A DNA stretch of 64,000 bases from Zongyangia hominis (GTDB lineage: Bacteria; Bacillota; Clostridia; Oscillospirales; Ruminococcaceae). Position 1 is the first letter of the stretch. Each line of letters opens with the position of its first letter. The translations under genes and the position numbers were made by a program. The stretch covers positions 1 to 64,000 of the forward strand of contig NZ_JACRTC010000001.1 in assembly GCF_014385095.1 (NCBI RefSeq). The letters run 5' to 3'. The notes beneath the pieces are model-generated. The model saw nothing but the letters and a program-made list of their open reading frames with translations. It searched no databases and had not been told where the DNA came from. This document shows, piece by piece, positions 16,728 through 25,264 of this stretch.

Positions 16728-18489
16728 GAAATACTTTGTCCCCGAGTATAACGAGATCCTGCTCTCGGATGCGGAGAGCGCCTATGTCGGGGAAGGCCGC
16801 ACCTTACGAGTGGGAGTGGTGACGAATCGGCCGCCCTATCAGTTTATGGACAAAAAAGGATTTGCGGGTATTTCGGTGGATTTTCTCCAGTATATCGCCG
16901 AGAACACAGGGCTCCAGTTTGAGCTGGTACCCGTTACGGGGACGCAACAGCAGGAGCAGTTAATTGAGAGCGGCGCATTGGATATGATGGCGGGGATTAC
17001 CTACGACTATCAGCTCGCTCAGACCTTGGGAGTCGCCATGACCCGGCCCTATCTTTCCACCCAATACGTGCTGATCCTCAACGATGCTGTCAACGAGCAG
17101 GAAATGTCGGGCAGACGTCTGGCAGTGGTCAAAAATCTCGGTGTGCAACCGGGGGATGCAGAAAATTTGGTCTACTTTGACACCATCGACGAATGTATCC
17201 GCGCAGTCAACCGGGGGGAAGCGGATGCGACTTATGTGGACGCTTCCACCGCTCAATACTATATCAATCACCCGGAATACAATCAGCTCAAGGTGATCTC
17301 CCAGATTCATGACCAATGGCAGCTCTGCTTTGGCGTAGCAAAGTCGCAGACCCGCCATCTGTTGAGTATCCTCAACAAAGCCATTGCCTCCGTTCCGGCG
17401 GATCAAATGCAGGCCTTCGTTTACGATAACACCATGTATCAGCAGCAAATCACCCTGTGGTCGTTTATTCAGTCCCACCCGGCGGAAGTCGTCGCGGTGG
17501 TATTGGCGTTTTTACTGTGCATTGTGGCGCTGTTGCTCATTTGGATGCGTCAGAGGGTGAAGGCCAATCGGAAGATGGCGCTGGATCTGAAAAAGCATTT
17601 GCAGATTTACAGCCTGGTCAATGACTATTTTATCGAATATGATTTTCAGGCCGATACCCTGATGGTAACCAGTCCCGCCACAGATCAGGAGGACAGTGTC
17701 AAGATCCATACCTACAGTTGTGGCGACGCGGGCGAGGACATCGTGGGGGGCGGCATTTTGGATTATATCCGCGCCCACGATCAAGGCGTGGTGGAGATGG
17801 AGCAGCGATGGCTGGATGGACAGAACCACTGGCTGCGGCTGGCGGTGAAGACGGTCCACGACGACGAGGGCAACCCGGCCTATACCATCGGCAAGGTTAC
17901 CATGATCGACGAGGAAAAGCGGGAGCAGGAACTGCTCATAGAGCAGGCCCAACAGGATGGCCTGACCGGTGTTCTCAATGCTAGAGCGGTCCGGCTGCAG
18001 GTGGAACAGAATTTGGCGGAGCTTTCGGGGCAGGAGTCCGGCGCGCTGCTCCTGATCGATATAGACAATTTTAAATCCATCAACGATACTTTCGGCCATA
18101 TGCGGGGAGACGAGATTCTTAAGAAAGTGGCCGGCCTGCTTGCCCGGAGTTTCCGTTCCAACGATGTGGTGGGGCGTCCCGGCGGCGATGAATTTATCGT
18201 CTATATGCGCAATGTCAGGGATCTGCGGGACCTTCAGGATAAGTGCGGGGACCTGTGCGGCAAGGTCCGCAAAATTAAAATCGCCTCCGGGCGGTATGCC
18301 ACCATTAGCCTGGGCGCGGCGCTGGCCTGCTCCGGCTCCGATTATGTGGAAGTATATGAACGGGCGGACAAAGCGCTGTACCAGGCCAAGGAGAAGGGCA
18401 GGGACCGGTATGAGATCGCGCTGCCGGAAAGCGTCTCCGAAGCGGCGGGACCAAAGGAAGATGCCGGCGGTCGGGGGTTAGAGAGCTGA
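16687..18489 (+). CDS. C-terminal part of the same gene: second SBP_bac_3 domain, TM helix and GGDEF diguanylate cyclase
   Basis: This frame continues the interrupted gene; it has no ribosome binding site of its own, and the ATG at 16687 lies inside the upstream frame. It encodes a second SBP_bac_3 domain (LRVGVVTNRPPYQF onward, about 230 residues), one transmembrane helix (near 17485-17550), a PAS-like linker of about 130 residues and a GGDEF domain. The catalytic GGDEF signature is intact at 18181-18195, with the FKSINDTFGHMRGDE substrate region upstream. If expressed full length it would make cyclic di-GMP in response to an extracellular small molecule, probably an amino acid. No EAL or HD-GYP domain is attached. 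Confidence 0.8.
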   Translation: MSRRTPIFSTTLYEKYFVPEYNEILLSDAESAYVGEGRTLRVGVVTNRPPYQFMDKKGFAGISVDFLQYIAENTGLQFELVPVTGTQQQEQLIESGALDMMAGITYDYQLAQTLGVAMTRPYLSTQYVLILNDAVNEQEMSGRRLAVVKNLGVQPGDAENLVYFDTIDECIRAVNRGEADATYVDASTAQYYINHPEYNQLKVISQIHDQWQLCFGVAKSQTRHLLSILNKAIASVPADQMQAFVYDNTMYQQQITLWSFIQSHPAEVVAVVLAFLLCIVALLLIWMRQRVKANRKMALDLKKHLQIYSLVNDYFIEYDFQADTLMVTSPATDQEDSVKIHTYSCGDAGEDIVGGGILDYIRAHDQGVVEMEQRWLDGQNHWLRLAVKTVHDDEGNPAYTIGKVTMIDEEKREQELLIEQAQQDGLTGVLNARAVRLQVEQNLAELSGQESGALLLIDIDNFKSINDTFGHMRGDEILKKVAGLLARSFRSNDVVGRPGGDEFIVYMRNVRDLRDLQDKCGDLCGKVRKIKIASGRYATISLGAALACSGSDYVEVYERADKALYQAKEKGRDRYEIALPESVSEAAGPKEDAGGRGLES

Positions 18490-18491
18490 CC

Positions 18492-18520
18492 TTGACAGCC
18501 AAGCCCAATGTTGATATCAT
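18492..18520 (+). promoter_or_regulatory. Promoter of the MATE-gene leader
   Basis: A perfect TTGACA (18492-18497), a 17-base spacer and TATCAT (18515-18520), starting 3 bases after the GGDEF gene stop. Transcription would start near 18527, some 370 bases before the MATE start codon. Confidence 0.85.
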
Positions 18521-18544
18521 AAAACCATCGAAAGGATGAGATTC

Positions 18545-18628
18545 ATGGGATATTCTGATACGCAGCAAATGCAGAGGAAACTTTGCTCCGCACAAGGGAA
18601 TGCGATGAGACATTGTACGGAGCTTTAA
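18545..18628 (+). CDS. Possible 27-residue leader peptide
   Basis: ATG at 18545, preceded by AAAGGA at 8 bases, opens a 27-codon frame ending in TAA. The peptide has two Cys and several Gln but no known motif. It lies wholly inside the structured leader, so it could be a translated attenuator peptide, or a chance frame in a structured RNA. Confidence 0.25.
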   Translation: MGYSDTQQMQRKLCSAQGNAMRHCTEL

Positions 18629-18715
18629 ACACCTTCTCATCGGCAAGAGTGACAAGGAAGCGTGGAACCCACGCTTGGTTTGTTGCACCCATTTGCCGGT
18701 GAAACAAGGATAAAG

Positions 18716-18752
18716 AAAGCCGCGGACATGTCTTGTCCGCGGCTTTTTGTTT
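18716..18752 (+). terminator. First intrinsic terminator in the MATE leader
   Basis: A 13-bp stem (18716-18728 with 18734-18746), a 5-base loop, then TTGTTTT. Confidence 0.9.
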
Positions 18753-18809
18753 TCCCCGGCCTCCTTTGGTAAGGCGTGGGGCTGGCGCACGTTTGTGCCC
18801 GGAAGATAG

Positions 18810-18841
18810 CAGAAGGCCGCCTGGCGGCCTTCTGTTTTTTT
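18810..18841 (+). terminator. Second intrinsic terminator in the MATE leader
   Basis: A near-perfect palindromic stem (18810-18821 with 18823-18834) followed by seven T. It ends 54 bases before the MATE start, so readthrough of two terminators, or an unseen promoter at 18842-18895, is needed to express the exporter. Confidence 0.9.
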
Positions 18842-18895
18842 GTCCATCGCGTTTTGTAAAGCTCCGTCAAACTGCCTTTAAAGGAGATCGTTATC

Positions 18896-20302
18896 ATGAT
18901 AGAAAAAGAAAATCGGTTGGGCACTGGAAGCATCGGGGGACTCATCGCCCGGTATGCCATCCCCAGCGTGATCGCCATGCTGGTGGGCGCCCTTTACAAT
19001 ATTGTCGACCAAGTCTTCATCGGCCACAGCGTAGGTTACCTGGGTAACGGAGCTGCCAATGTGGTGGGACTCCTCACCCTGTCGGGGCTGGCGGTGGCCG
19101 TCCTGCTGGGGGACGGCACGGCGGCCGATTACAGCCTGAACCTCGGCAAAGGGGATAAGGGGGCCGCCGCCGAGGCGGTGGGCAGCATGGCGGTAGCGCT
19201 ATTTGTCCTTAGCGCCGCGGTGCTGGTGGTGGGAAGCGTGTTTCTTACCCCCATCTTGCGGCTCTTTGGCGGTACCGACGCCATCCTGCCCCTCGCTCTA
19301 CGCTACGGCCGCATCATTGTACTGGGCCTGCCCCTCGCCATCATCAGCACGGCCCTCAATGCCGTCATACGGGCCGACGGCAGTCCCCGGTATGCCATGA
19401 CCTCCATGATTGCCGGCGCGGTGGCCAACACCTGCATGGACCCCCTCTTTATTTTTGGTTTTGGGTGGGGTATCGAGGGCGCGGCTCTCTCCACAGTGCT
19501 GGCCCAGCTTTTGTCCTTCTTCATCTCACTGTCCTATTTCCGCCACTTCCAAGAGATTAAGGTGACCCGGGATATTTTTCACGTGAGCCGACGGACGCTG
19601 GGGAGAATCGCGGCCTTAGGCATCCCTACATTCCTCGATCAGGTCACCTTTACCCTCGTCATGGCGGTCAGCAACAACTTAATCGTCCACTACGGCGCCC
19701 TATCCCCCTACGGCAGGGAGATCCCGCTGACCGCCTTTGGGCTGGCGATGAAGGTCCAGGAAATCCTCTTCACCGTCATTCTGGGCATCGCTATCGGCAT
19801 GCAGCCGGTGGTAGGCTATAACTACGGCGCCAAAAAATTCCCTCGTGTCCGGCAGGCTTACCGCGTGGCGGTAACCGCCGCCATTGTGTTGTCCATTGCC
19901 GCTACGGTGGTGTTCGTCTTCTTTCCAGAGCCGTTGGTGCGCATCTTCGGCTCCCAGGAAGAGACCCTCTATCTGGAATTTTCCAAGAAATTCTTCCAGA
20001 CCTATTTTTGCATGTACATCTTTTTTGGCTTTGAAATGGTGACGGGCATCCTGTTCCAGGCCATGGGAAAACCCCGGCAGGCTGCCGCCATCTCCTTACT
20101 CTACCAGGTGGTGTTTAAAATCGGCTCCGCGCTCCTTTTAACCGCCGCGGTGGGGCTCGACGGCGTCCTGCTTTCCGGCCCGGTGTCGGACATCCTCATC
20201 TTTTTGGTTTGCCTTGTGATGCTCGATATCCAGCTCAAAGCGCTGCGGAAAGAAGAGGGGCGGATAGAAATGGTATCCGTCCAAGAAGAAAAAAGGACCT
20301 AG
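18896..20302 (+). CDS. MATE family efflux transporter
   Basis: A 468-residue polytopic membrane protein of the multidrug and toxic compound extrusion family, which uses a Na+ or H+ gradient to expel small molecules. The N-terminal half starts IGGLIARYAIPSVIAMLVGALYN-like and carries the IVDQVFIG motif of the first helices; about 12 hydrophobic segments follow and the second half repeats the pattern (AMKVQEILF, GMQPVVGYNYGA). The C-terminus is a soluble charged tail. The ATG has AAAGGAGA 8 bases upstream. Substrate unknown. The long leader suggests that expression is switched by a ligand or condition. Confidence 0.93.
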   Translation: MIEKENRLGTGSIGGLIARYAIPSVIAMLVGALYNIVDQVFIGHSVGYLGNGAANVVGLLTLSGLAVAVLLGDGTAADYSLNLGKGDKGAAAEAVGSMAVALFVLSAAVLVVGSVFLTPILRLFGGTDAILPLALRYGRIIVLGLPLAIISTALNAVIRADGSPRYAMTSMIAGAVANTCMDPLFIFGFGWGIEGAALSTVLAQLLSFFISLSYFRHFQEIKVTRDIFHVSRRTLGRIAALGIPTFLDQVTFTLVMAVSNNLIVHYGALSPYGREIPLTAFGLAMKVQEILFTVILGIAIGMQPVVGYNYGAKKFPRVRQAYRVAVTAAIVLSIAATVVFVFFPEPLVRIFGSQEETLYLEFSKKFFQTYFCMYIFFGFEMVTGILFQAMGKPRQAAAISLLYQVVFKIGSALLLTAAVGLDGVLLSGPVSDILIFLVCLVMLDIQLKALRKEEGRIEMVSVQEEKRT

Positions 20303-20377
20303 CCGCTGTGCTGTGGCAAGAGGCTTTTACAGGGATAAGGGAAACGGGTCCATGCAAAAGCGGGGTCCGAACAAAAG

Positions 20378-20410
20378 AAAGAGGACCGAGCCGTCGCTCG
20401 GTCCTCTTTT
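20378..20410. terminator. Bidirectional terminator between MATE and GH32 genes
   Basis: A perfect 11-bp core (GAGGACCGAGC with its complement) around a CGTC loop, flanked by A and T runs, so it works for both convergent genes. It covers 20378-20391 and 20396-20409. Confidence 0.9.
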
Positions 20411-20424
20411 ATTGACATCAGGGG

Positions 20425-23400
20425 TTATTTTTTCTTGCGGGAGAGGAAGGTCACGGTGCCCATGGCCCCTGCCAGAAGCAGCATGGCAATGGGAAGGGAA
20501 GAGGCGTCGCCCGATTTCGGATTCTCTTTGCCGGAGGTGCCGGAAGAGCTGCCGTCGCCGGAAGGCCACTTCCAGTCAGAGCCGCCGCCCGGGATGACGG
20601 GTTTCGCCGTCGAGCCGGATTTCTGACGGGTGACCACAATCTGGTAGGCGTTCTCTTCGCCGTCCAGGGTGAGGGTGACGTCGATGACGTTCTCGCCCAC
20701 TTTGAGCGGAATATCGCCGGAATAGATGCCGCTTTGGACCACTTCGCCGTTGACCTTAACTTCGATACCGTCGGCAAAGAAGGTCTTGACCTGGACTTTG
20801 TCCACGCTGCCTGCGACCGTGGCGGTGTATTTGTTGACGGTGGAGGAGAAGTCGGGCTTGAGTGTGCCCTTGGAGAGTTCCAGACCGTCCAGCACCGGCT
20901 TATCGCCAGGCTGCGGTTTTTCCTCGTCTTCGCGGGTGACCACGATCTGATAGGTCTTATCGCCCGCCACCACGGTGATGGTGTTTTCGCCCACTTTGAG
21001 CGCGATGTCGCCGGAGGCTTCGCCGGAAGCGACTGCCGTGCCATTGACGGTGACGGCGGTGTCACCGGTGTAAGTGGGTGTAACTTTGACAGAAGTGACG
21101 GTGTTTGCAACCTTCGCGGCATACTGGAGGGTGTCGGCTGCAAACGCCGGGTCCAGCGTGCCGGTGGAGAGACTCAGACCGGACAGCACAGTGGGCGTGG
21201 GCTGCGGGGTCTGCCCTTTCCAGGCGGAGTTCATGGCATAGATGTTCATTTCATCGATGGTGACATCGCCGCCGACAGTATAGAATGTGAGGCCTGTGCT
21301 GTCGAGATCCGGGAAGAAGGCGGTGGTGATGGGCGCCACGCCGTCGTTGCCGAAGGCCTCGATGATGGAGGAGTCGGCCAGGATTCTAAACTTGACCTGA
21401 TTGCCGGCAAGGGGCTGCATCTCCATGGAGGGAGTGCCGGTGTAAGCTTTTCCGGATTTGCTCTTATCGAGGATGAATTTGCCGTTCACCTCGTCATATT
21501 TGACCACGGTTTCTTGGCCCGCACCGTTCTGCCGGAGCTTGAGGCCAAACTCAGTGACGCCGTTGCCCAGGGTGAAGGTGCCCTCGATGTCCATCAGGAC
21601 GCCCTGTTTGCCGGCGAGAATGTTTTCACTGTCGGGGGTGACTTTCACATCGGTGCCCGAATAGATCAGGTCGCCCCGGAGAGATTTGACTTCCTCGATG
21701 GGATAGTTGACCAGCTTGAGCTTCCCATCCACCGTCCGGAGGGATGCCTCGTGGGGGAGGGACTGGGAGCCGTTCCAGGTCTTGGTGGGATCGATGGAGG
21801 CATTGGTGCTCTCGCGAATCCAGCTGACGTTCAGCCGGCGACCGGAGGCGTCGTTAAAATAGGACTGGGTCGCGTAGGAAAGACTGTCTCCCTGCTGGGG
21901 GAAGTAATCAGTGCGGTACTGGTTGGCGTCGCCGTCGTAGACCTGGGGGTCCGTTTCCGCTTTAAAGGTCAGTTTTCCATCGGCGTCCTTGGTGATGTCG
22001 CCGATGAGATAGAAGGACCCGGCCGCACTGTAAACCCATTTGAGATTGTTTTTGTCGCCGTCCACCGGCAGCTGATAGAGGTCCGGGCACTCCCAACCGT
22101 AGAGGGCGGTGCCGTCCTTAAACTGGACGTTGCTGTGATAGGTCCAGTCTTTGAGATTCGGAGAAGTGTAAAGGCCTACGCCGGTGGTGATCATGAGCCA
22201 GCAACCGCCGTGGGGCTGCATCTCCTCGTCCTCATACCAGATGACTTTCGGGTCACCCACATTGTTGATGACCGCCTTGCCGCCCTGATATTTGGTCCAG
22301 GTGTAGCCGTTATCGGTGGAGTAGGCCAGCATGACGCCGGAGCCCACCTTCTCATTGTTCATGGGAACCGCCACCATCCGGGCCTCGGGGGGGACGCTCT
22401 CGTCAAAGAAGCCGGTGGTGTTGTGATAGTCAATGACGCCGGAGCCCGACCACTTGGTACCGAACTCGTCGGGGAAGAGAGCCACCGGCAGCTCGGTCCA
22501 GTGAATGAGGTCTTTGGAGACCGCATGGCCCCAGCTCATGTTGCCCCAGCCGATGCCGTAGGGGTTGTGCTGATAGAACATGTGGTACTCGCCGGTGACG
22601 GCGTTATACATCAGACCATTGGGGTCGTTCATCCAGTTGAGCTGGGGAGAGAAGTGGAACTGAGGACGATAGCCGCCGTCATAGATGGTCTCCATGTCAG
22701 GAGAACGTTTGACGTTGACGGTGATGGTCTTGGAAATGCCGCTTGCGGTGTCCTTGACCACGATGGCGATGGGGTTGGAGCCCACGTTCAAAGCTATGTT
22801 GACTTCGCTACCGCTCTGTACCACCTTGGAATTGATGAACAGCTGGAAGTCGTCGGCCGCGGATGCCTTAACTTTGACAGATTCGACATCGGTGGCCACT
22901 TCTGCGGTGTAGGCGTCCCGAGTCTCTTCAAAGGGCTCGACAAGGGTAGCGCCGATGAGCTCTAAGCCGGTGAGCTTGGGACTCTTGACCTCGTAGTAAT
23001 TGACGTTATTGAAGGTCACGTCGCCCAGGCAGGTCATGACGCCGAAATAGCCGCCGGAGAAGTCGGGTTCCCGGTGGGTTCCGGCCAAGACGTTGTCCAT
23101 GTAGAAATTCATGGTACCGTCATCGAGTAGCTCCACCCGCACATGGTAGTTTTTCTTGGCTTTTTCCGCTTCGGTGAGGACGCGCTGTTCGCCCCACTTC
23201 TGCTCACTGTTCATATTTTTAAAGAGCTTGGTGATATTGCCCCACTTTTTGTCCACATTGATGCAATACCATTTTTCGTTGGGATTGTCGGGGTTTTCCA
23301 CGCCGAAGACCAAGCCGCCGATGCCGTCGGCGTTTTCGATGTGCATGTCCCCTTCGAAGACAAAGGAGGAGCCGGCGGGGAGGGAGACGTCGGACATGGA

Positions 23401-24606
23401 GAAAAGGTCGCCGCCCGACGCGTTGTCGCCGTGGTAGCCGCTATCGGTCATGCTCCAATTGTCAAATTCCTTCCAGCCGGTCAGGTTGGTGATAAAGCCT
23501 TTAGGATCGTTGCTGGTGAACTTAATGTTGGAGAATTTGGCCTCGGTACGATAAGAGCACAGCCCCACATAGCCGCCCTCGTAGGTGTCCTGTTTGACGG
23601 AAATCTTGAGAACGTCGTTGATATAGGCTTTAAAGTTACCCTCAGCGTCCACTTCCAGTTTGAGCTTGATGGTACCGCTCACACCGGATAGTGGAACGAT
23701 TTCGTTGAGGCCGTCGGTTTGATTCCAGGTGGACTCGCAGAACAGACGCGCGTCGCTACCGCCGCCACGGATATGCAGGGCGTTCCATTTGAGGCCCAGG
23801 TCGGTGGGGGAGGAGGTGGCCGCCGCGAACAGCAGTCCCGCGGTCCCGCCGGCGGGCAGGGTCATGTCCGCTTCGTAGACAAACGCCTTGGAGCGGATGT
23901 CGGCAACCACGTAGTTGTTGCCCTGATTGTTGTTGACGATGATGGAGCCGTCGGTATCTGCCTTATAATCACCGGTCCAGCCGCTGAGCTGGCTCTCTTC
24001 GGGCGGCTCATAGGGAGCAACCTCGGTGGAGAAGGTGATGTTTTCAAAGGTAGTGTTGGTGTACCAGTCAATAAAGCCGATGTTCATCTCTTCCATGGCG
24101 TCGAATTTGTAGTCGATGAGCGCCTTTTTGCCGCCATTGACAAAGACACGGACATTTTTATCCGCGTCCACGGTCAGCTTGAGATGAATGCTTTTGTCCC
24201 GGACGCCGTCGGGGAGAGCGGCCGTCTGCTCGGCCAGGCCCATATCATGGTCGCTGAAAAGCCGCAGTCCGCCGCCATTGACATGCAGCGCGGCCCATTT
24301 TCCATCGGCCCGCTTGAGGGCGATGCCGCCGGTTTTCTCTCCGTCTTTGAGTGTCATGTCTGTTTCCAGCGTAAAGACGCTGGCCTTGGTGTCCGAATAG
24401 ACGGTGTTGTTGGCGCCAGAGTTAAGCGTTAATACACCGGTATCCTCATTGTAACTGTACTGCCCTTCCGTGCCGGTCCAGCCGCCCAGATCACTGGCAG
24501 CGGCGAAGACGGTCAGTCCTGCCGGCAGCGCCATGGTCATTACAATGGCCAGGGCAAGGATCAGGGAAAGCAGTTTGGTCTTTCCTTTGCGTCGATTGGT
24601 TTGCAT
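20425..24606 (-). CDS. Secreted, wall-anchored GH32 fructan hydrolase with LamG-like and cadherin-like modules
   Basis: A 1393-residue enzyme. Signal peptide about 1-36. Three concanavalin/LamG-like modules: roughly 40-197, 205-366 and 374-540. A cadherin-like beta-sandwich about 543-634. GH32 catalytic five-blade propeller from about 645, with nucleophile Asp661 in WMNDPNG and acid/base Glu839 in WECPD; the usual RDP motif is VGDP (784-786), so its Arg is Gly. GH32 C-terminal sandwich to about 1128. Two more cadherin-like domains (1140-1226, 1237-1328). Then a Gly/Ser linker, NPKSGD (1362-1367), a hydrophobic helix and RKKK. It likely cleaves levan, inulin or sucrose at the cell surface; linkage specificity cannot be read. 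A promoter lies at 24690-24718. A 743-codon plus-strand frame inside it is a shadow. Confidence 0.9.
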   Translation of the reverse strand: MQTNRRKGKTKLLSLILALAIVMTMALPAGLTVFAAASDLGGWTGTEGQYSYNEDTGVLTLNSGANNTVYSDTKASVFTLETDMTLKDGEKTGGIALKRADGKWAALHVNGGGLRLFSDHDMGLAEQTAALPDGVRDKSIHLKLTVDADKNVRVFVNGGKKALIDYKFDAMEEMNIGFIDWYTNTTFENITFSTEVAPYEPPEESQLSGWTGDYKADTDGSIIVNNNQGNNYVVADIRSKAFVYEADMTLPAGGTAGLLFAAATSSPTDLGLKWNALHIRGGGSDARLFCESTWNQTDGLNEIVPLSGVSGTIKLKLEVDAEGNFKAYINDVLKISVKQDTYEGGYVGLCSYRTEAKFSNIKFTSNDPKGFITNLTGWKEFDNWSMTDSGYHGDNASGGDLFSMSDVSLPAGSSFVFEGDMHIENADGIGGLVFGVENPDNPNEKWYCINVDKKWGNITKLFKNMNSEQKWGEQRVLTEAEKAKKNYHVRVELLDDGTMNFYMDNVLAGTHREPDFSGGYFGVMTCLGDVTFNNVNYYEVKSPKLTGLELIGATLVEPFEETRDAYTAEVATDVESVKVKASAADDFQLFINSKVVQSGSEVNIALNVGSNPIAIVVKDTASGISKTITVNVKRSPDMETIYDGGYRPQFHFSPQLNWMNDPNGLMYNAVTGEYHMFYQHNPYGIGWGNMSWGHAVSKDLIHWTELPVALFPDEFGTKWSGSGVIDYHNTTGFFDESVPPEARMVAVPMNNEKVGSGVMLAYSTDNGYTWTKYQGGKAVINNVGDPKVIWYEDEEMQPHGGCWLMITTGVGLYTSPNLKDWTYHSNVQFKDGTALYGWECPDLYQLPVDGDKNNLKWVYSAAGSFYLIGDITKDADGKLTFKAETDPQVYDGDANQYRTDYFPQQGDSLSYATQSYFNDASGRRLNVSWIRESTNASIDPTKTWNGSQSLPHEASLRTVDGKLKLVNYPIEEVKSLRGDLIYSGTDVKVTPDSENILAGKQGVLMDIEGTFTLGNGVTEFGLKLRQNGAGQETVVKYDEVNGKFILDKSKSGKAYTGTPSMEMQPLAGNQVKFRILADSSIIEAFGNDGVAPITTAFFPDLDSTGLTFYTVGGDVTIDEMNIYAMNSAWKGQTPQPTPTVLSGLSLSTGTLDPAFAADTLQYAAKVANTVTSVKVTPTYTGDTAVTVNGTAVASGEASGDIALKVGENTITVVAGDKTYQIVVTREDEEKPQPGDKPVLDGLELSKGTLKPDFSSTVNKYTATVAGSVDKVQVKTFFADGIEVKVNGEVVQSGIYSGDIPLKVGENVIDVTLTLDGEENAYQIVVTRQKSGSTAKPVIPGGGSDWKWPSGDGSSSGTSGKENPKSGDASSLPIAMLLLAGAMGTVTFLSRKKK

Positions 24607-24689
24607 AGCTTCTTACACTCCTTTTCTTCTTCATTCTCGCGGTGGTATAACCTCGATTTCACCCAAAATCATACCAATTTTCATTTTCT

Positions 24690-24718
24690 ATCATATCAGC
24701 TTTCAATAATGGTTGCAA
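24690..24718 (-). promoter_or_regulatory. Promoter of the GH32 gene
   Basis: On the minus strand: TTGCAA (24718-24713), a 17-base spacer and TATGAT (24695-24690), 83 bases before the start codon. The rest of 24719-24895 is AT-rich intergenic DNA with no other feature identified. Confidence 0.7.
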
Positions 24719-24895
24719 GTGCGCAATGGGTTGTTTATAAATTCTGTGAAGGTAGACAAAATCATGTGAGACAGATTGGACAAGGTGTGAAGAAAAGCTC
24801 CATCCGCAAAAGGAATTTCAAATTCATACGTACAACTAACTAAAGTGGCCAAAAGAGGGGAAATATGGTATCCTGAAAAAAAGGGGGCGGTATTG

Positions 24896-25201
24896 GTGAA
24901 GGAAACCATCGCGTTCATCGAGCGGGTTTATAATTTGGTGGAGGAGATTCCCCAGGGAACGGTGGCCACCTATGGACAGTTGGCCTTTTTGCTGGGCGCG
25001 CCCAACCGCTCCAGGCTGGTGGGCCGGGCCCTCTCCCATGCGCCGGAAGAACGAAACCTCCCCTGCCATCGGGTGGTCAACTGCCAGGGCAGGACCGCGC
25101 CCCACTGGATAGAGCAGCGGCGGCTGCTTGAAGAGGAAGGCGTGGGCTTTCGTGATAACGGCTGTGTCAATCTGAAAAAATATTGTTGGAAGCCCCTTTG
25201 A
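24896..25201 (+). CDS. O6-alkylguanine-DNA alkyltransferase family protein (single catalytic domain)
   Basis: The roughly 101-residue protein is just the C-terminal DNA-binding/catalytic domain of MGMT: IPQGTVATYGQLA (recognition helix region) and the active PCHRV motif. Having Cys rather than Trp in PCHRV separates it from the catalytically dead alkyltransferase-like (ATL) proteins, although the missing N-terminal domain is ATL-like. The GTG at 24896 has AGGGGG 8 bases upstream; a GTG at 24845 would add 17 residues but has no ribosome binding site. It is monocistronic with a strong terminator behind it. Confidence 0.85.
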   Translation: MKETIAFIERVYNLVEEIPQGTVATYGQLAFLLGAPNRSRLVGRALSHAPEERNLPCHRVVNCQGRTAPHWIEQRRLLEEEGVGFRDNGCVNLKKYCWKPL

Positions 25202-25217
25202 GATGTACGATGGCGCG

Positions 25218-25264
25218 ATACCCGGTCTCCCGCTTTTAAAAGCGGGAGACCGGGTATTTGTTTT
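25218..25264 (+). terminator. Terminator of the alkyltransferase gene
   Basis: A perfect stem of about 17 bp (ATACCCGGTCTCCCGCTT and its complement) with a very short loop, followed by TTGTTTT. Confidence 0.9.

Larger units (their letters stand above)
18527..18752 (+). ncRNA. Candidate structured regulatory leader upstream of a MATE exporter
   Basis: The RNA predicted from the promoter at 18492 to the terminator at 18716-18752 has several pairings: GCTCCG/CGGAGC (18585-18590 with 18618-18623, reinforced by ACAA/TTGT), AAGCGTGG/CCACGCTT (18658-18676) and CATCGGCAA/TTGCCGGTG (18638-18646 with 18693-18701). TCTCATC at 18635-18641 can instead pair with either of two GATGAGA copies (18535-18541, 18604-18610), which excludes the CATCGGCAA stem. 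Competing stems ahead of a terminator are the usual layout of a riboswitch or attenuator. I could not match it to the c-di-GMP, guanidine, THF, PRPP, cobalamin or yybP consensus features I know. It may also be an independent small RNA. Confidence 0.5.

Noticed and set aside
18527..18752. Cyclic di-GMP-I (GEMM) riboswitch upstream of the MATE gene
   Set aside because: A CATC-GAAAG-GATG mini-stem near 18526-18538 and an ACGCAGCAAA-like phrase are suggestive, but the two conserved GEMM helices and their tetraloop receptor cannot be laid out. It is left as an unclassified leader.
20734..22965. 743-codon plus-strand reading frame opposite the GH32 gene
   Set aside because: It runs antisense to a well-defined enzyme with catalytic motifs, has no ribosome binding site or recognisable domain, and is explained by high GC codon bias.
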